Positions 43,050-51,477 of a stretch of 64,000 bases of DNA are shown here, piece after piece. The stretch covers positions 1-64,000 of the forward strand of contig JAGVJP010000005.1 of assembly GCA_020051075.1 (NCBI GenBank). The letters run 5' to 3'. How positions within the stretch are numbered: the first letter of the stretch is position 1; each line of letters begins with the position of its first letter. The translations under genes and the position numbers were made by a program. Source of the stretch: Parachlamydiales bacterium. GTDB lineage: Bacteria > Chlamydiota > Chlamydiia > Chlamydiales > Parachlamydiaceae. Under the pieces are notes generated by a model. It ran no database searches and was not told the DNA's origin. It was given only the letters and a program-made list of their open reading frames with translations.

Positions 43050-43070
43050 CTCTCTGAGAGCATATTTTTT

Positions 43071-43562
43071 ATGCCCCTTTTGCCAGCCGCGATAGGCATT
43101 ATCTTGACACATGACAAGTCGGAGGTATTATTGGTGAAACGTCGTGATCTCCCAATCTGGGTCCTCCCTGGAGGGGGGATAGAGTGTGGTGAATCTCCTC
43201 AGGAAGCGCTCATCCGTGAAGTTGAAGAAGAGACGGGGTTGATTGTAAGCATTCAACGACACTGTGCAGAGTACACTCCAATCAATCGACTCTCCACACA
43301 GACTTCGATTTTTTTGTGTTCACCCTTATCTGGGACTTTATCTTTATCTTCCGAGACCGATGCGATCGCTTATCATCCCCTCAACAATCTTCCCCCTTCT
43401 CTCTTTCATTTACATGCTCACTGGTTACAGGAATCTCTTTCAAGTGAAGCGCTCATTCAGCGGCGGCTCACAGAGGTTTCCTATGCAGCGTTGATAAGTT
43501 ATTGTTGTCAGCACCCATGGCAAGTTCTCCGTTTCGCTTGGACGAGGTTTTTTAAAGGATGA
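43071..43562 (+). CDS. Nudix hydrolase
   Basis: The Nudix box is complete: GGIECGESPQEALIREVEEE then TGL (GX5EX7REUXEEXGU). Members hydrolyse nucleoside diphosphates linked to another moiety, often as house-cleaning enzymes. The 163-residue protein has a C-terminal tail (about 130-163) with Cys and aromatic residues not needed for the fold. It lies 21 bases after the M16-like gene and overlaps the next gene by 4 bases. Confidence 0.88.
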   Translation: MPLLPAAIGIILTHDKSEVLLVKRRDLPIWVLPGGGIECGESPQEALIREVEEETGLIVSIQRHCAEYTPINRLSTQTSIFLCSPLSGTLSLSSETDAIAYHPLNNLPPSLFHLHAHWLQESLSSEALIQRRLTEVSYAALISYCCQHPWQVLRFAWTRFFKG

Positions 43563-43861
43563 ACGCTTTACATAAACTTGCAAACCAAGTTTTTTTTCAT
43601 TTTTGGTGGGTCATCGCCTTCATCATTGCCTGTTCTATTCTATTCGAACAGAGTTTGAAAGAAAAAAGCCATATTTACCAAGAACTTACAGAACAGCTTA
43701 CACAATTGCAGAAAGCCAAAGCAGAGGCAATCGTGCAGCAGCATGACTTGTTATTGCAGATCAATAGCCAAAATGACCCTGCCTGGATTGAATTGACGTT
43801 GATTAGAGAATTGGGGTTGATCCCAGAGGGGCAACAAAAAATCTATTTCTATCCAGATTGA
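43559..43861 (+). CDS. FtsB/DivIC-like septum formation protein
   Basis: A 100-residue protein: short cytoplasmic N-terminus, one membrane helix (FWWVIAFIIACSILFEQ), a coiled coil (ELTEQLTQLQKAKAEAIVQQ) and a short C-terminal domain (LIRELGLIPEGQQKIYF). This layout and the last motif are those of FtsB/DivIC division proteins, or of related small chlamydial proteins. In bacteria FtsB bridges FtsL and FtsQ. Chlamydiae lack FtsZ but retain some division genes. It is translationally coupled to the Nudix gene (ATGA overlap). Confidence 0.65.
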   Translation: MNALHKLANQVFFHFWWVIAFIIACSILFEQSLKEKSHIYQELTEQLTQLQKAKAEAIVQQHDLLLQINSQNDPAWIELTLIRELGLIPEGQQKIYFYPD

Positions 43862-43889
43862 AATTCAAACAACTCCACACCCTCATTCA

Positions 43890-44127
43890 AGATGAACAGG
43901 ATAGACAAAAAGAGACAAAACAGGATAAGCAGGATCGCAAGCGGCAGGATAGGCAAGATAGTAAGAAAATTCAAGTAAACATCATTATCATTCCTATCCT
44001 CCCCATCCTGTAACATTGACAGGATGGGAAAGATGAAAGGCATTGTATCCATTTTGATCACTGAGAACTTTCTCTATCCTGCCTATCTTGCCGCGAAGCG
44101 ATCTTGCATATCCTGTTCATCTTGTTT
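43890..44127. repeat. ACAGGATAG foldback element A7 (compound)
   Basis: The left part (ACAGGATAAGCAGGATCGCA, then AGCGGCAGGATAGG) matches A3 for about 80 bases, including its interior. A small hairpin (CCCATCCTGT, ACAGGATGGG) follows, then a right arm with CCGCGAAGCGATC and GTTCATC pairing with the left GATGAAC. It fills the gap between convergent genes (FtsB-like and cysteine desulfurase). Confidence 0.85.
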
Positions 44128-44185
44128 AATAGGAAAGGCTTGGTCAGTATGGCTTTTTGGTATGAGAGAGGATATTAGTTCTCAT

Positions 44186-45307
44186 TCAGGAAGAGCATAG
44201 CCGTTGGATGATATGCACAGCTTGGATGACATCCTCCTCGGTCGTCATTCTTCCTAGAGAAAAGCGAATCGCTGAACGGGCTCTCTGAAGAGACAACCCC
44301 ATGCCCAGCAAAATGCGAGAAGGTTCCAATGCCCCAGATGAGCATGCTGAGCCGTGACTGGCAGAGAGGCCTTGCATATCTAGATTCATCAACAACGTCT
44401 CACCATCAGTGCGAAGAAAAGATAGGTTCGAGGTGTTGCATAGGCGGGGTCCTTGGCCATTGACAACGGTATCAGGAACACGTGATAACACTTCTTGTTC
44501 GAATCGATCGCGCAGTTTTCTGATCTGTTCAAGGGACTCTTGTTCAGAAGGCAGCAGAGAGACAGCGTGGGCTAAAGCGGCGATGCCTGGAAGATTTTCT
44601 GTGCCTGGCCGTCGTTGAAATTCTTGTCCCCCTCCATGGAATAGTGGGGTCAACTTTAGAGAATGTCTGCAAACACAGAAACCGACTCCTTTAGGGCCAT
44701 AAATCTTATGACCGCTAAAAAACATCGCTGACACGCCGGAAGGCAACGAGATCGGCTCTTTCCCTAACCAAGCAACGCCATCGACAATCAAAGGGATGGC
44801 CGCTTTCTCGGCGATAGAGGCTATCTTTGGGATATCTGTCAGCACCCCGGTCTCATTATTAGCTGCCATCAATGCAATCAGCCGCGTATTGGGCTGAATC
44901 GCCCTTTCGACATCATCAGGAGAGACAGCACCCCATTCCCCTGTCGGCAAAAATGAGACTGCCCCCCCTCTTTTTTCCCAAGCTTTCAGATTTTGATAGA
45001 CGGAAGCATGTTCTGCAACTGAAGAGATAGCATGCGCTGAGGTTTCTTTTTGCAAAAGCCCTTGGATAAGAAGAGCGGCTCCTTCGGTCCCGCCTGAGGT
45101 GAATATCACTTCATAAGGCTTAACACGAAAAATATCTGCGATGAGTTGATGACATTGATCAAGAAGGCGCTTAGCGCGCTTCCCTTCACAATGGATGCTT
45201 GAGGGGTTGCCGAGATTATCTTCTAGGGCTTTAACATAGGCTGTTAACACTCGCGGATCCATTGGTGTTCCAGCATTGTAGTCTAGATAAATCCTATTCA
45301 CGTTCAC
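44186..45307 (-). CDS. Cysteine desulfurase, NifS/IscS family
   Basis: A PLP enzyme that takes sulfur from cysteine for Fe-S clusters or thio-modified tRNAs. It shows YLDYNAGTPMDP at the N-terminus, TSGGTEGAALLIQG, PLP lysine in FFSGHKIYGPKGVGF, and the active-site cysteine loop SHGSACSSGALEPS. Length 373 is typical of NifS/IscS. It is placed directly after a PP2C phosphatase gene with no base between, an order I recall from Chlamydia. Confidence 0.94.
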   Translation of the reverse strand: MNVNRIYLDYNAGTPMDPRVLTAYVKALEDNLGNPSSIHCEGKRAKRLLDQCHQLIADIFRVKPYEVIFTSGGTEGAALLIQGLLQKETSAHAISSVAEHASVYQNLKAWEKRGGAVSFLPTGEWGAVSPDDVERAIQPNTRLIALMAANNETGVLTDIPKIASIAEKAAIPLIVDGVAWLGKEPISLPSGVSAMFFSGHKIYGPKGVGFCVCRHSLKLTPLFHGGGQEFQRRPGTENLPGIAALAHAVSLLPSEQESLEQIRKLRDRFEQEVLSRVPDTVVNGQGPRLCNTSNLSFLRTDGETLLMNLDMQGLSASHGSACSSGALEPSRILLGMGLSLQRARSAIRFSLGRMTTEEDVIQAVHIIQRLCSS

Positions 45308-46069
45308 CTAAAGAGTGCTAAGAACTTTGATGATAAGAACAGTGATGTTATCGTAACCGCCTCGGCTTTTAGCAAGAGAGACCAGCTGCGCAGCTGCCTC
45401 TTCATCAGAGTATTGCAATAAGATTTTCTGAATTTCATCTTTAGAAACAAGATCGGTTAGCCCATCGCTGCACATCAGGAAGGTGTCTCCGGCAAGGAGA
45501 TTGGAGCTCTTTACAACGGGATCGACAAAAAACTGCGTTCCGATAGCTTTAGTGATGACATTTTTATAATGAAACTCCTCAGCCTGCTGCTTGCTCAATT
45601 CTCCAAGATCGATGAGTTCTTGCAAAAGGGAATGATCGTGAGTGAGCTGTTCAAGGAGTTGTCCTCGAAGGCGATAGATCCGGCTATCGCCGACATGAGC
45701 ATAGACAAGGCCATCGGGGTGGAGATATATACAGCATAGGGTGGTTCCCATCCCCTTCAGCCCAGCACCCTCTTGTCCTTTACGATGAACACAAGCATTA
45801 ACGTCTTGGATGATCTGATAGAGGAGATTTTTGGTATTTGCGATCTCTTGTACATCTTTGACGTGATTCTCTTGAAATAAAGCGCACAATCCATCCACAG
45901 CCATCCGAGAAGCTATTTCTCCAGCTTGATGCCCCCCCATTCCATCTGCGAGTACATAAAATTGATCTTCAGGCAGATGCTTCCAACTATCTTCATTATT
46001 GTAACGAACGAGTCCAACATCAGAAACGGCGAAGATTGATACTTTATAAGACATTTCTTGATAAGCCAT
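45308..46069 (-). CDS. PP2C-family serine/threonine protein phosphatase
   Basis: The metal-binding motifs are all present: GLVRYNNEDSW, LADGMGGHQAGEIASRMA, GDSRIYRLR, CSDGLTDLVS and GGYDNITVLII. Such PP2C phosphatases reverse Hanks-type kinase phosphorylation. The ATG at 46069 or an internal one five codons later could be used. It lies immediately before the cysteine desulfurase gene and is probably co-transcribed with it. Confidence 0.94.
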   Translation of the reverse strand: MAYQEMSYKVSIFAVSDVGLVRYNNEDSWKHLPEDQFYVLADGMGGHQAGEIASRMAVDGLCALFQENHVKDVQEIANTKNLLYQIIQDVNACVHRKGQEGAGLKGMGTTLCCIYLHPDGLVYAHVGDSRIYRLRGQLLEQLTHDHSLLQELIDLGELSKQQAEEFHYKNVITKAIGTQFFVDPVVKSSNLLAGDTFLMCSDGLTDLVSKDEIQKILLQYSDEEAAAQLVSLAKSRGGYDNITVLIIKVLSTL

Positions 46070-46202
46070 AAGTTTAGATGAATATGATTAGAATCCAAGT
46101 TATACTGACACCTGTGCACGTAAGTTTACAGAAAATCTCATTTTATTGATATTCAAGTTTTTTGTAACAGTTCAGATACTCCCCTACTAACCTACACACT
46201 AT

Positions 46203-46251
46203 CCTTAATCATCCTTCCTATCCTGTTGACAGGATGGGAAAGAAAAGAAGA
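46203..46251. repeat. ACAGGATAG hairpin A8
   Basis: A compact member: CATCCTTCCTATCCTGT, a two-base loop, then ACAGGATGGGAAAG. It lies between the serpin stop and the PP2C start on the minus strand. Confidence 0.75.
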
Positions 46252-46292
46252 ATGACAGAGAAGCTGTGTTGGAAGGGCTGTTACGTTTTTTG

Positions 46293-47507
46293 TTAGGGTT
46301 CTACAATTCGTCCAAGAAGTAAAACCACCTCAGTTTTTCGATCCCATAGAACAAAGATGAAGGGGCGATTGACAGAGACTTCTTCCTGCCCCTTTTTAAC
46401 CGTAGACTCTTGTAGAGTGTAATTCGCTCCAGAAGCATCAGCTCCTTTTTCATCGATTCTGATAAACGATTTATGCAGCGCCATATTGATAAAGAAATTT
46501 TTATCGGATGTCAAGCTGGAGAAATCTCCTGCAGGCATAAAAATATTGGTGAGTCCAAATTTTTTAAATTCATCTTTCAAATTGATGGTATTCTCTATCC
46601 GAAAGCGGGGAAGGGTGAGGCTGATTTCTTTATCTTGAGCATTTTTCTGCCATTTGATCCAATTATTCCAGTTGAACATCTTTTCAAGAGCATCAATAGA
46701 CGCGGCTTCTTTGGAGGTGAAAACCGATAATGTGAGCTCGAGACCTCCTGGATTCTCCGCGAAAGGAATGTTTATCAGCCGCCACTGACCCTCTTCGACG
46801 ACAGGGTAGGTGGCGATGCTATGAGCCATTTCGATTTTAATCATCCTGGTAGAATTTGCATAGAAGGAAAGATATTGCGTTTGACGGTCAAACGAGTTTT
46901 TCCAAGGAGCTGTTGCATAAAATGCGGTGGTTAAAATCGCACGGGTGTCTTTCGTTACGCCGCTGTTTTCAAGGATTGGAGAGATTTTCCCTTTTGTCTT
47001 TTCCGACGTCCATCGATTGATCGTGTTTATTGAAGCCACTGGATCTTGAGCGAATGGAAGAAGTTGGAGCGGCTCGCCAAAATTTCGTTGAAATACTTTT
47101 GCAAAGGGAGGGGCGAGGGGGATCTGTTTATCGATCCACAATCCATTGGCGAGGTAAATTTGTGAAGGCTGATCTGGAGAAGAGATTAAAGCCTTATTCA
47201 GATATTGATAGAGGGGCAAAAAACTTAAGGAATAGTTGAGAGTGTGTTGGATCTGATTTGCTGTATCTCCGCTGCAGCCTATAGCGACCATCGCTAAACC
47301 TTCGCCCACGCTATAAGGGGAAAAACAAAAGTTATTTCTATTCCCCTTTTTAAGCTGCTCATATGCTGAAAAGGCAAATCGGTTATTCCCATCAACTAAA
47401 AATTGGATGAAATTGGATCCTTGAGCATTGAGCAGGCTAAAAGAGAATAAATTCGCCACAATGAGAAGCCGTTTGAGGCCTGCTATCAAAGACATCATCC
47501 GACTCAT
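46293..47507 (-). CDS. Exported serpin
   Basis: A serine or cysteine protease inhibitor of the serpin fold, 404 residues. A signal peptide ends near residue 29 (LLNAQG). Serpin landmarks follow: NNFCFSPYSVGEGLAMVAIG, ILTTAFYATAPW, and the C-terminal NRPFIFVLWDRKTEVVLLLG. The reactive-centre hinge EKGADASGA (353-361) has Gly and then small residues, as inhibitory serpins do. Counting 17 residues from the hinge Glu puts P1 near Thr369, which I consider uncertain. Serpins are rare in bacteria. It overlaps the upstream membrane protease gene by four bases, so the two are coupled. Confidence 0.92.
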   Translation of the reverse strand: MSRMMSLIAGLKRLLIVANLFSFSLLNAQGSNFIQFLVDGNNRFAFSAYEQLKKGNRNNFCFSPYSVGEGLAMVAIGCSGDTANQIQHTLNYSLSFLPLYQYLNKALISSPDQPSQIYLANGLWIDKQIPLAPPFAKVFQRNFGEPLQLLPFAQDPVASINTINRWTSEKTKGKISPILENSGVTKDTRAILTTAFYATAPWKNSFDRQTQYLSFYANSTRMIKIEMAHSIATYPVVEEGQWRLINIPFAENPGGLELTLSVFTSKEAASIDALEKMFNWNNWIKWQKNAQDKEISLTLPRFRIENTINLKDEFKKFGLTNIFMPAGDFSSLTSDKNFFINMALHKSFIRIDEKGADASGANYTLQESTVKKGQEEVSVNRPFIFVLWDRKTEVVLLLGRIVEP

Positions 47508-48358
47508 TCTAAACCTACGTAAATAGAAATCAAGGTAACTAAATTATAAAATCCATGTAATCCGACTGAAGCCCAAAGAGAGCGCTGCCGTTCATATAAA
47601 TAGCCTAACATACAAGAAAGGAGGAATAATGTAGGCAACAATTCTATATTCGACCATCCCAGCGAAATAGAAAAATGAAAACAGGAGAAAATCAAAGAGC
47701 TGATGAGCACGGCAGCAGTGGCGTGATTCAGGTTTCGTTTCAACCAATTCTGCAATAACCCCCGGAAAAGAAATTCTTCTGTTAAAGGGACCAATGCCAC
47801 AATAGTCAACCCTAGGCAGCCAAACAAAAGATGGGAAGAGGAGAGCTGTCGCATCTGTTGAATCACCAATTGTTCCTTCTCAGGATGCTGAAGAAAATAA
47901 AATGTCACAAGAGAAATAAGCTGATTAACAGCTGTGGTCAATGGAAAGATCACAAACCAGGACGCAATTCCAATGGCAATGTGTTTGTGCCATGGGGTCG
48001 ATGTTTGGGACCGCAATTGTTCCCTCTTATAAGAAGGAAGAGAAAGGTAGACGGGAATGATGCTGAGAAACCCTCCCGACATGAAGATTAAGTTCCACCA
48101 ACCCTTTGTGAGAGGGTCTAACGTATAAAAATCATTAAAAGATTTTCCAGTAAGATGAAAGGTTAAACCAATGAGAAAGGGCATTAATATCAACTGTGAA
48201 AGCAAATAGGCGCTAAATCCCCAGGCGAGCTCTTTTCCCCAAATCAGGGGGAATTGGCTCGATTGAAAACTGCTAAAAAATCCTTTTTTGTATGCCAGCA
48301 GGAAGAAAAACATCCCAATCATCAAAGCATAACAAAAAACCACCAATTTCTCTTCCAT
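47504..48358 (-). CDS. CPBP (Abi/CAAX-type) intramembrane metalloprotease
   Basis: About seven membrane segments and the family motifs EEFLFRGLL (EExxxR) and FSCFHFS (conserved His) place it in the CPBP group related to CAAX proteases. The ATG at 48358 with AGGT upstream gives 284 residues; an upstream ATG at 48370 or a start at 48391 is possible. Members process membrane or lipidated proteins or act in bacteriocin self-protection. It is translationally coupled to the serpin that follows. Confidence 0.85.
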   Translation of the reverse strand: MEEKLVVFCYALMIGMFFFLLAYKKGFFSSFQSSQFPLIWGKELAWGFSAYLLSQLILMPFLIGLTFHLTGKSFNDFYTLDPLTKGWWNLIFMSGGFLSIIPVYLSLPSYKREQLRSQTSTPWHKHIAIGIASWFVIFPLTTAVNQLISLVTFYFLQHPEKEQLVIQQMRQLSSSHLLFGCLGLTIVALVPLTEEFLFRGLLQNWLKRNLNHATAAVLISSLIFSCFHFSISLGWSNIELLPTLFLLSCMLGYLYERQRSLWASVGLHGFYNLVTLISIYVGLE

Positions 48359-48442
48359 AGATACCTGCATATTTAATAGACGCAAAATCAAATAATTATT
48401 AACCTGATAAATCGCTTTACCTTACATGAACTCTCAAAATTT

Positions 48443-49417
48443 ATGCCAGAAAATCGTCTTAATATCATCACTATTCATGAACCTTCTGAAACGCCTGCAG
48501 CATCACATGCATCCAAGGTGCATGAGCTTCGAGCTCAACTTGAGCGGCAATGGCTGATCGATCCCAATCAATTTAACCCTCTGCGTAATTGCATGGAACG
48601 AGAACGGTTGGAAAGAACTTGGCTGCTGATCCAGCGGCACATTGACGTCCAAGGAAAACAAATAGCCGATGTCGGCTGCGCTGCTGGAGTCTTCACCCGT
48701 CGTCTGAGGGAAGCTGGCGCCGAGATGACGGGGGTCGACATCGCTGAAAATGCATTGAAACAATTCTCTCTGACTGACAGCAATCATATCATCCTCATCC
48801 AAGGGACATTGCCAAATACCCCATTGTCTGATCAATCGTTTGACATGGTCGTTTGCACTGATGTCCTTGCCTACCTTCCTAAAGGAGAGTACCGTCTATT
48901 CTTTGCTGAACTCGCCCGCTTGCTGCCTTCTGAAGGCCTGTTAGTCTGTTCAAGTCCCATAGACATCCACACAGAACAGGGAGTTGAACGATTAGTCGAA
49001 CTGGCACAAACAGAATTTGAGATCTTAGAGGATTGCACGAGCCACTTTGCTTTCTATCTAAAAATAAAGCACTTTCTTAAAACGCCCCTTCTAATCATCA
49101 GAGGATGGCATCATAGCGACGTCAGGCGCAAAGAGTTGGTTAACCGCCGCGGACTGAGCTATGGATGGTACTGGCTCAATACAGCCCCTCCATTCGTATG
49201 GATCTGGGCACTCCTCGAGTTCTTGAGCAGACCCCTTTTAAAACTGATCAACAACAGCCGCAGGCTGCTCTTATTCTTAGAGAAGATCTGTCGCTTCTTT
49301 TCAAGCGACAGCGGCATCAACCACTATCTTTTTATTGGGAGAAAACGACCGATACAAACGGTTGATCCGAAAGAGATTCCTATTGAACATCCTAAGAGAA
49401 AAGAGATTTGGGAATAA
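48443..49417 (+). CDS. SAM-dependent methyltransferase, UbiG/Methyltransf_11 type
   Basis: The SAM-binding motif I is IADVGCAAGVFTRRL, with GVDIAENAL and DMVVCTDVLAYLP as motifs II and III. It resembles small-molecule or lipid methyltransferases. The 324-residue length includes an extra C-terminal region of about 120 residues with a hydrophobic stretch (PPFVWIWALLEFLSRPLLKL), suggesting work at the membrane. The substrate is unknown. The SRP RNA gene, on the other strand, ends 10 bases beyond its stop codon. Confidence 0.82.
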   Translation: MPENRLNIITIHEPSETPAASHASKVHELRAQLERQWLIDPNQFNPLRNCMERERLERTWLLIQRHIDVQGKQIADVGCAAGVFTRRLREAGAEMTGVDIAENALKQFSLTDSNHIILIQGTLPNTPLSDQSFDMVVCTDVLAYLPKGEYRLFFAELARLLPSEGLLVCSSPIDIHTEQGVERLVELAQTEFEILEDCTSHFAFYLKIKHFLKTPLLIIRGWHHSDVRRKELVNRRGLSYGWYWLNTAPPFVWIWALLEFLSRPLLKLINNSRRLLLFLEKICRFFSSDSGINHYLFIGRKRPIQTVDPKEIPIEHPKRKEIWE

Positions 49418-49426
49418 TAAAAAAAA

Positions 49427-49522
49427 GCCGGAGATTGTCTCTAGGCATAACCTTGACCCTTAAGGCTGCTACATTCCTGTCCTGACCTGGTTCGGGTTGT
49501 ATCATTCCAAGAGGTCCCCGGC
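49427..49522 (-). ncRNA. ffs: Signal recognition particle RNA (4.5S type)
   Basis: Read on the minus strand, the 96-base gene begins GCCGGGGACC and ends with TCTCCGGC, which pair to close the hairpin. In the middle lies the conserved domain IV core CCAGGTCAGG, then GGAATGTAGCAGCC, with the tetraloop region reading ACAGGAAT-like instead of the common CCGGAAGG. A run of T follows the 3' end. It is the small bacterial SRP RNA that binds Ffh for co-translational targeting. Confidence 0.93.
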
Positions 49523-49625
49523 AAAATTCTGAAAAATACAAGATAACAAGATGCGATAATAAATAAACATCTCTTTTATCACAAACGATTTCTGCGGGAA
49601 CAGGCGAGCTCTCCAAAACAAAAAA

Positions 49626-50004
49626 ACAGAGATAGGCAGGATAGAACAAAAAACAGGATGGGCAGGATCGCTTCGCGGCAGGATAAACAGGATAGGCAAG
49701 ATAGTGTTAAATAAGAAAAATGATATAGTATTTTATTTATACCCATCCTTCTTATCCTTCCCATCCTGTCAATTTTACAGGATAGGGAGGATAGTGATGA
49801 CAAGGTAGTAGAAGGTTTGTCTGAACTTTCTTATCCTTCCCATCCTGTCAATTTTACAGGATAGGAAAGATAGTGATGGCAAGGTAGTAGAAGGTTTGTC
49901 TGAACTTTCTTATCCTGTCTATCCTGCCGCGAAGCGATCCTGCCTATCCTGTTTTTTGCTCTATCTTGCTCATCTTGTTTTGTGCTCGATCTTGCCTATC
50001 CTGT
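49626..50004. repeat. ACAGGATAG foldback element A9 with internal tandem duplication
   Basis: A left arm (ACAGGATGGGCAGGATCGCT, then TCGCGGCAGG) and a right arm (CTGCCGCGAAGCGATCCTGC) enclose a 79-base tandem duplication (49751-49829 and 49830-49908, three differences). Each copy holds the hairpin CATCCTGTCAATTTTACAGGAT followed by the text AGTAGAAGGTTTGTCTGAAC. The right end covers the last codons and stop of gatB. Confidence 0.9.
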
Positions 50005-51477
50005 GCCGATCTGTTTTTTGATTAACTCGTTGACGACTTGTGGAGAGGCTTTCCCCTTACACAATTTCATGACTTGGCCGACAAGGAACGCAAAAGCCTT
50101 ATCGCGGCCAGCCTTATAGTCGGCAACAGACTGGCTATTATCTGCAATCACTTGTGTCACATACCCCTCGATTTCAGTTAGATCATTCAAGGGCTGATAG
50201 TCTGGGTTTGCGGCGACAATTTTAGCAGGATCAATCCCAGGACGCGCAGCCATCTCATCGGCGACGCTTTTAGCTATCTTTCCTGTAATCGTCTCCTTCT
50301 CGATCATATTGACCAGCAAGCCGACATGGGAAGGCACTATGCCAAGAGCGCTGAGACTCTGTCCTTGATCTTTTGCCCTTGCAACAAACTCGACGAGAAT
50401 CCAGTTAGCTAAATTTTTCGCATTTGAACATGACTGCAACGCCTCTTCGAAATAGTCGGCCATGGCTTTATCGCTCGTCAAAGTATAGGCATGATGCTCT
50501 GAAAGGAGCAGCTCATTCACATAACGATTTTTTCTCTGCAGGGGAAGCTCAGGCAAATTTTGTCTGATCTCCTCAATATAAGCTTCTGTCAAGATAATGG
50601 GAACAAGGTCTGGTTCAGGGAAATAACGATAGTCATCCGCACTTTCTTTTCTCCGCATCAGCACCGTCTCCTGCTTTTCTGGATCCCAGCGATAGGTCGA
50701 TGGGCTAATGACCTCTTCAACAGGAAGGTGGGTCTGATAAGTATACTCTTCGATCTGCCTATGGATCTCGCTTTTCAAAGCCAGTTCCATAAAATGGAAC
50801 GAATTCATATTTTTAATTTCTATCTTATTGCGGAGCTGCTTCTCCCCATTTCGACGGACAGAGACGTTGGTGTCAATCCGAAGGGACCCCTCTTCCATAT
50901 TGCAGTCAGAGACATCGAGGTATTCCAAGATTGCTTTTACGGCCATAGCGTAAGCAACGGCCTCTTCGGGGGTATGGATGCAGGGCTCGGAGACGATTTC
51001 AATGAGAGGGGATCCTGCCCGATTATAGTCAACTCCTGCATAGGTTGAATAATGTTTCAGCATCCCGGCGTCATCTTCCAGATGGACCCGATTCACAGCG
51101 AAAGTTTTTTCAACATCGTTGACTTCGGCTATGATTCTCCCTCCGATGATAATCGGCTGGTCATATTGGGTAATTTGAAAGTTCCGTGGACTGTCTGGAT
51201 AAAAATAAGATTTCCGATCAAACTTGCTGAACTGAGCCACCTTCCCTTCGATCGCACAGCCAAATTGAACAGCTTTTCGCACGGCCTCTTTGTTGAGGAC
51301 CGGAAGAGCCCCTGGCTGGCCTGTACACACTTCAGTGATGTTCGTATTGGGGTCGTCGCCAAAGTGGTTGGGAGCGACACTGAATAACTTCGACTTGGTG
51401 TTGAGCTCAACATGGATCTCTAATCCAATGACAGCTTCCCACTCTTCATGAGAAAGATGCTTGTGTTTATGACTCAT
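49996..51477 (-). CDS. gatB: Asp/Glu-tRNA amidotransferase subunit B
   Basis: GatB phosphorylates misacylated Glu-tRNA(Gln) or Asp-tRNA(Asn) as part of GatCAB. It has EEWEAVIGLEIHVELNTKSK near the N-terminus, SPRNFQITQYDQPI, and a C-terminal YqeY-like tail. The ATG at 51477 with GAGGAGG upstream overlaps gatA by 11 bases and gives 493 residues; the longer frame is unlikely. The C-terminus ends Gly-Thr-Gly-stop, with the last ACA GGA TAG provided by a foldback array, as in lolD. Confidence 0.95.
   Translation of the reverse strand: MSHKHKHLSHEEWEAVIGLEIHVELNTKSKLFSVAPNHFGDDPNTNITEVCTGQPGALPVLNKEAVRKAVQFGCAIEGKVAQFSKFDRKSYFYPDSPRNFQITQYDQPIIIGGRIIAEVNDVEKTFAVNRVHLEDDAGMLKHYSTYAGVDYNRAGSPLIEIVSEPCIHTPEEAVAYAMAVKAILEYLDVSDCNMEEGSLRIDTNVSVRRNGEKQLRNKIEIKNMNSFHFMELALKSEIHRQIEEYTYQTHLPVEEVISPSTYRWDPEKQETVLMRRKESADDYRYFPEPDLVPIILTEAYIEEIRQNLPELPLQRKNRYVNELLLSEHHAYTLTSDKAMADYFEEALQSCSNAKNLANWILVEFVARAKDQGQSLSALGIVPSHVGLLVNMIEKETITGKIAKSVADEMAARPGIDPAKIVAANPDYQPLNDLTEIEGYVTQVIADNSQSVADYKAGRDKAFAFLVGQVMKLCKGKASPQVVNELIKKQIGTG

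Noticed and set aside
49753-49908. Possible small RNA pair from the 79-base duplication
   Set aside because: No promoter-like text precedes the copies and they sit within a larger foldback; duplication of the element explains them better.
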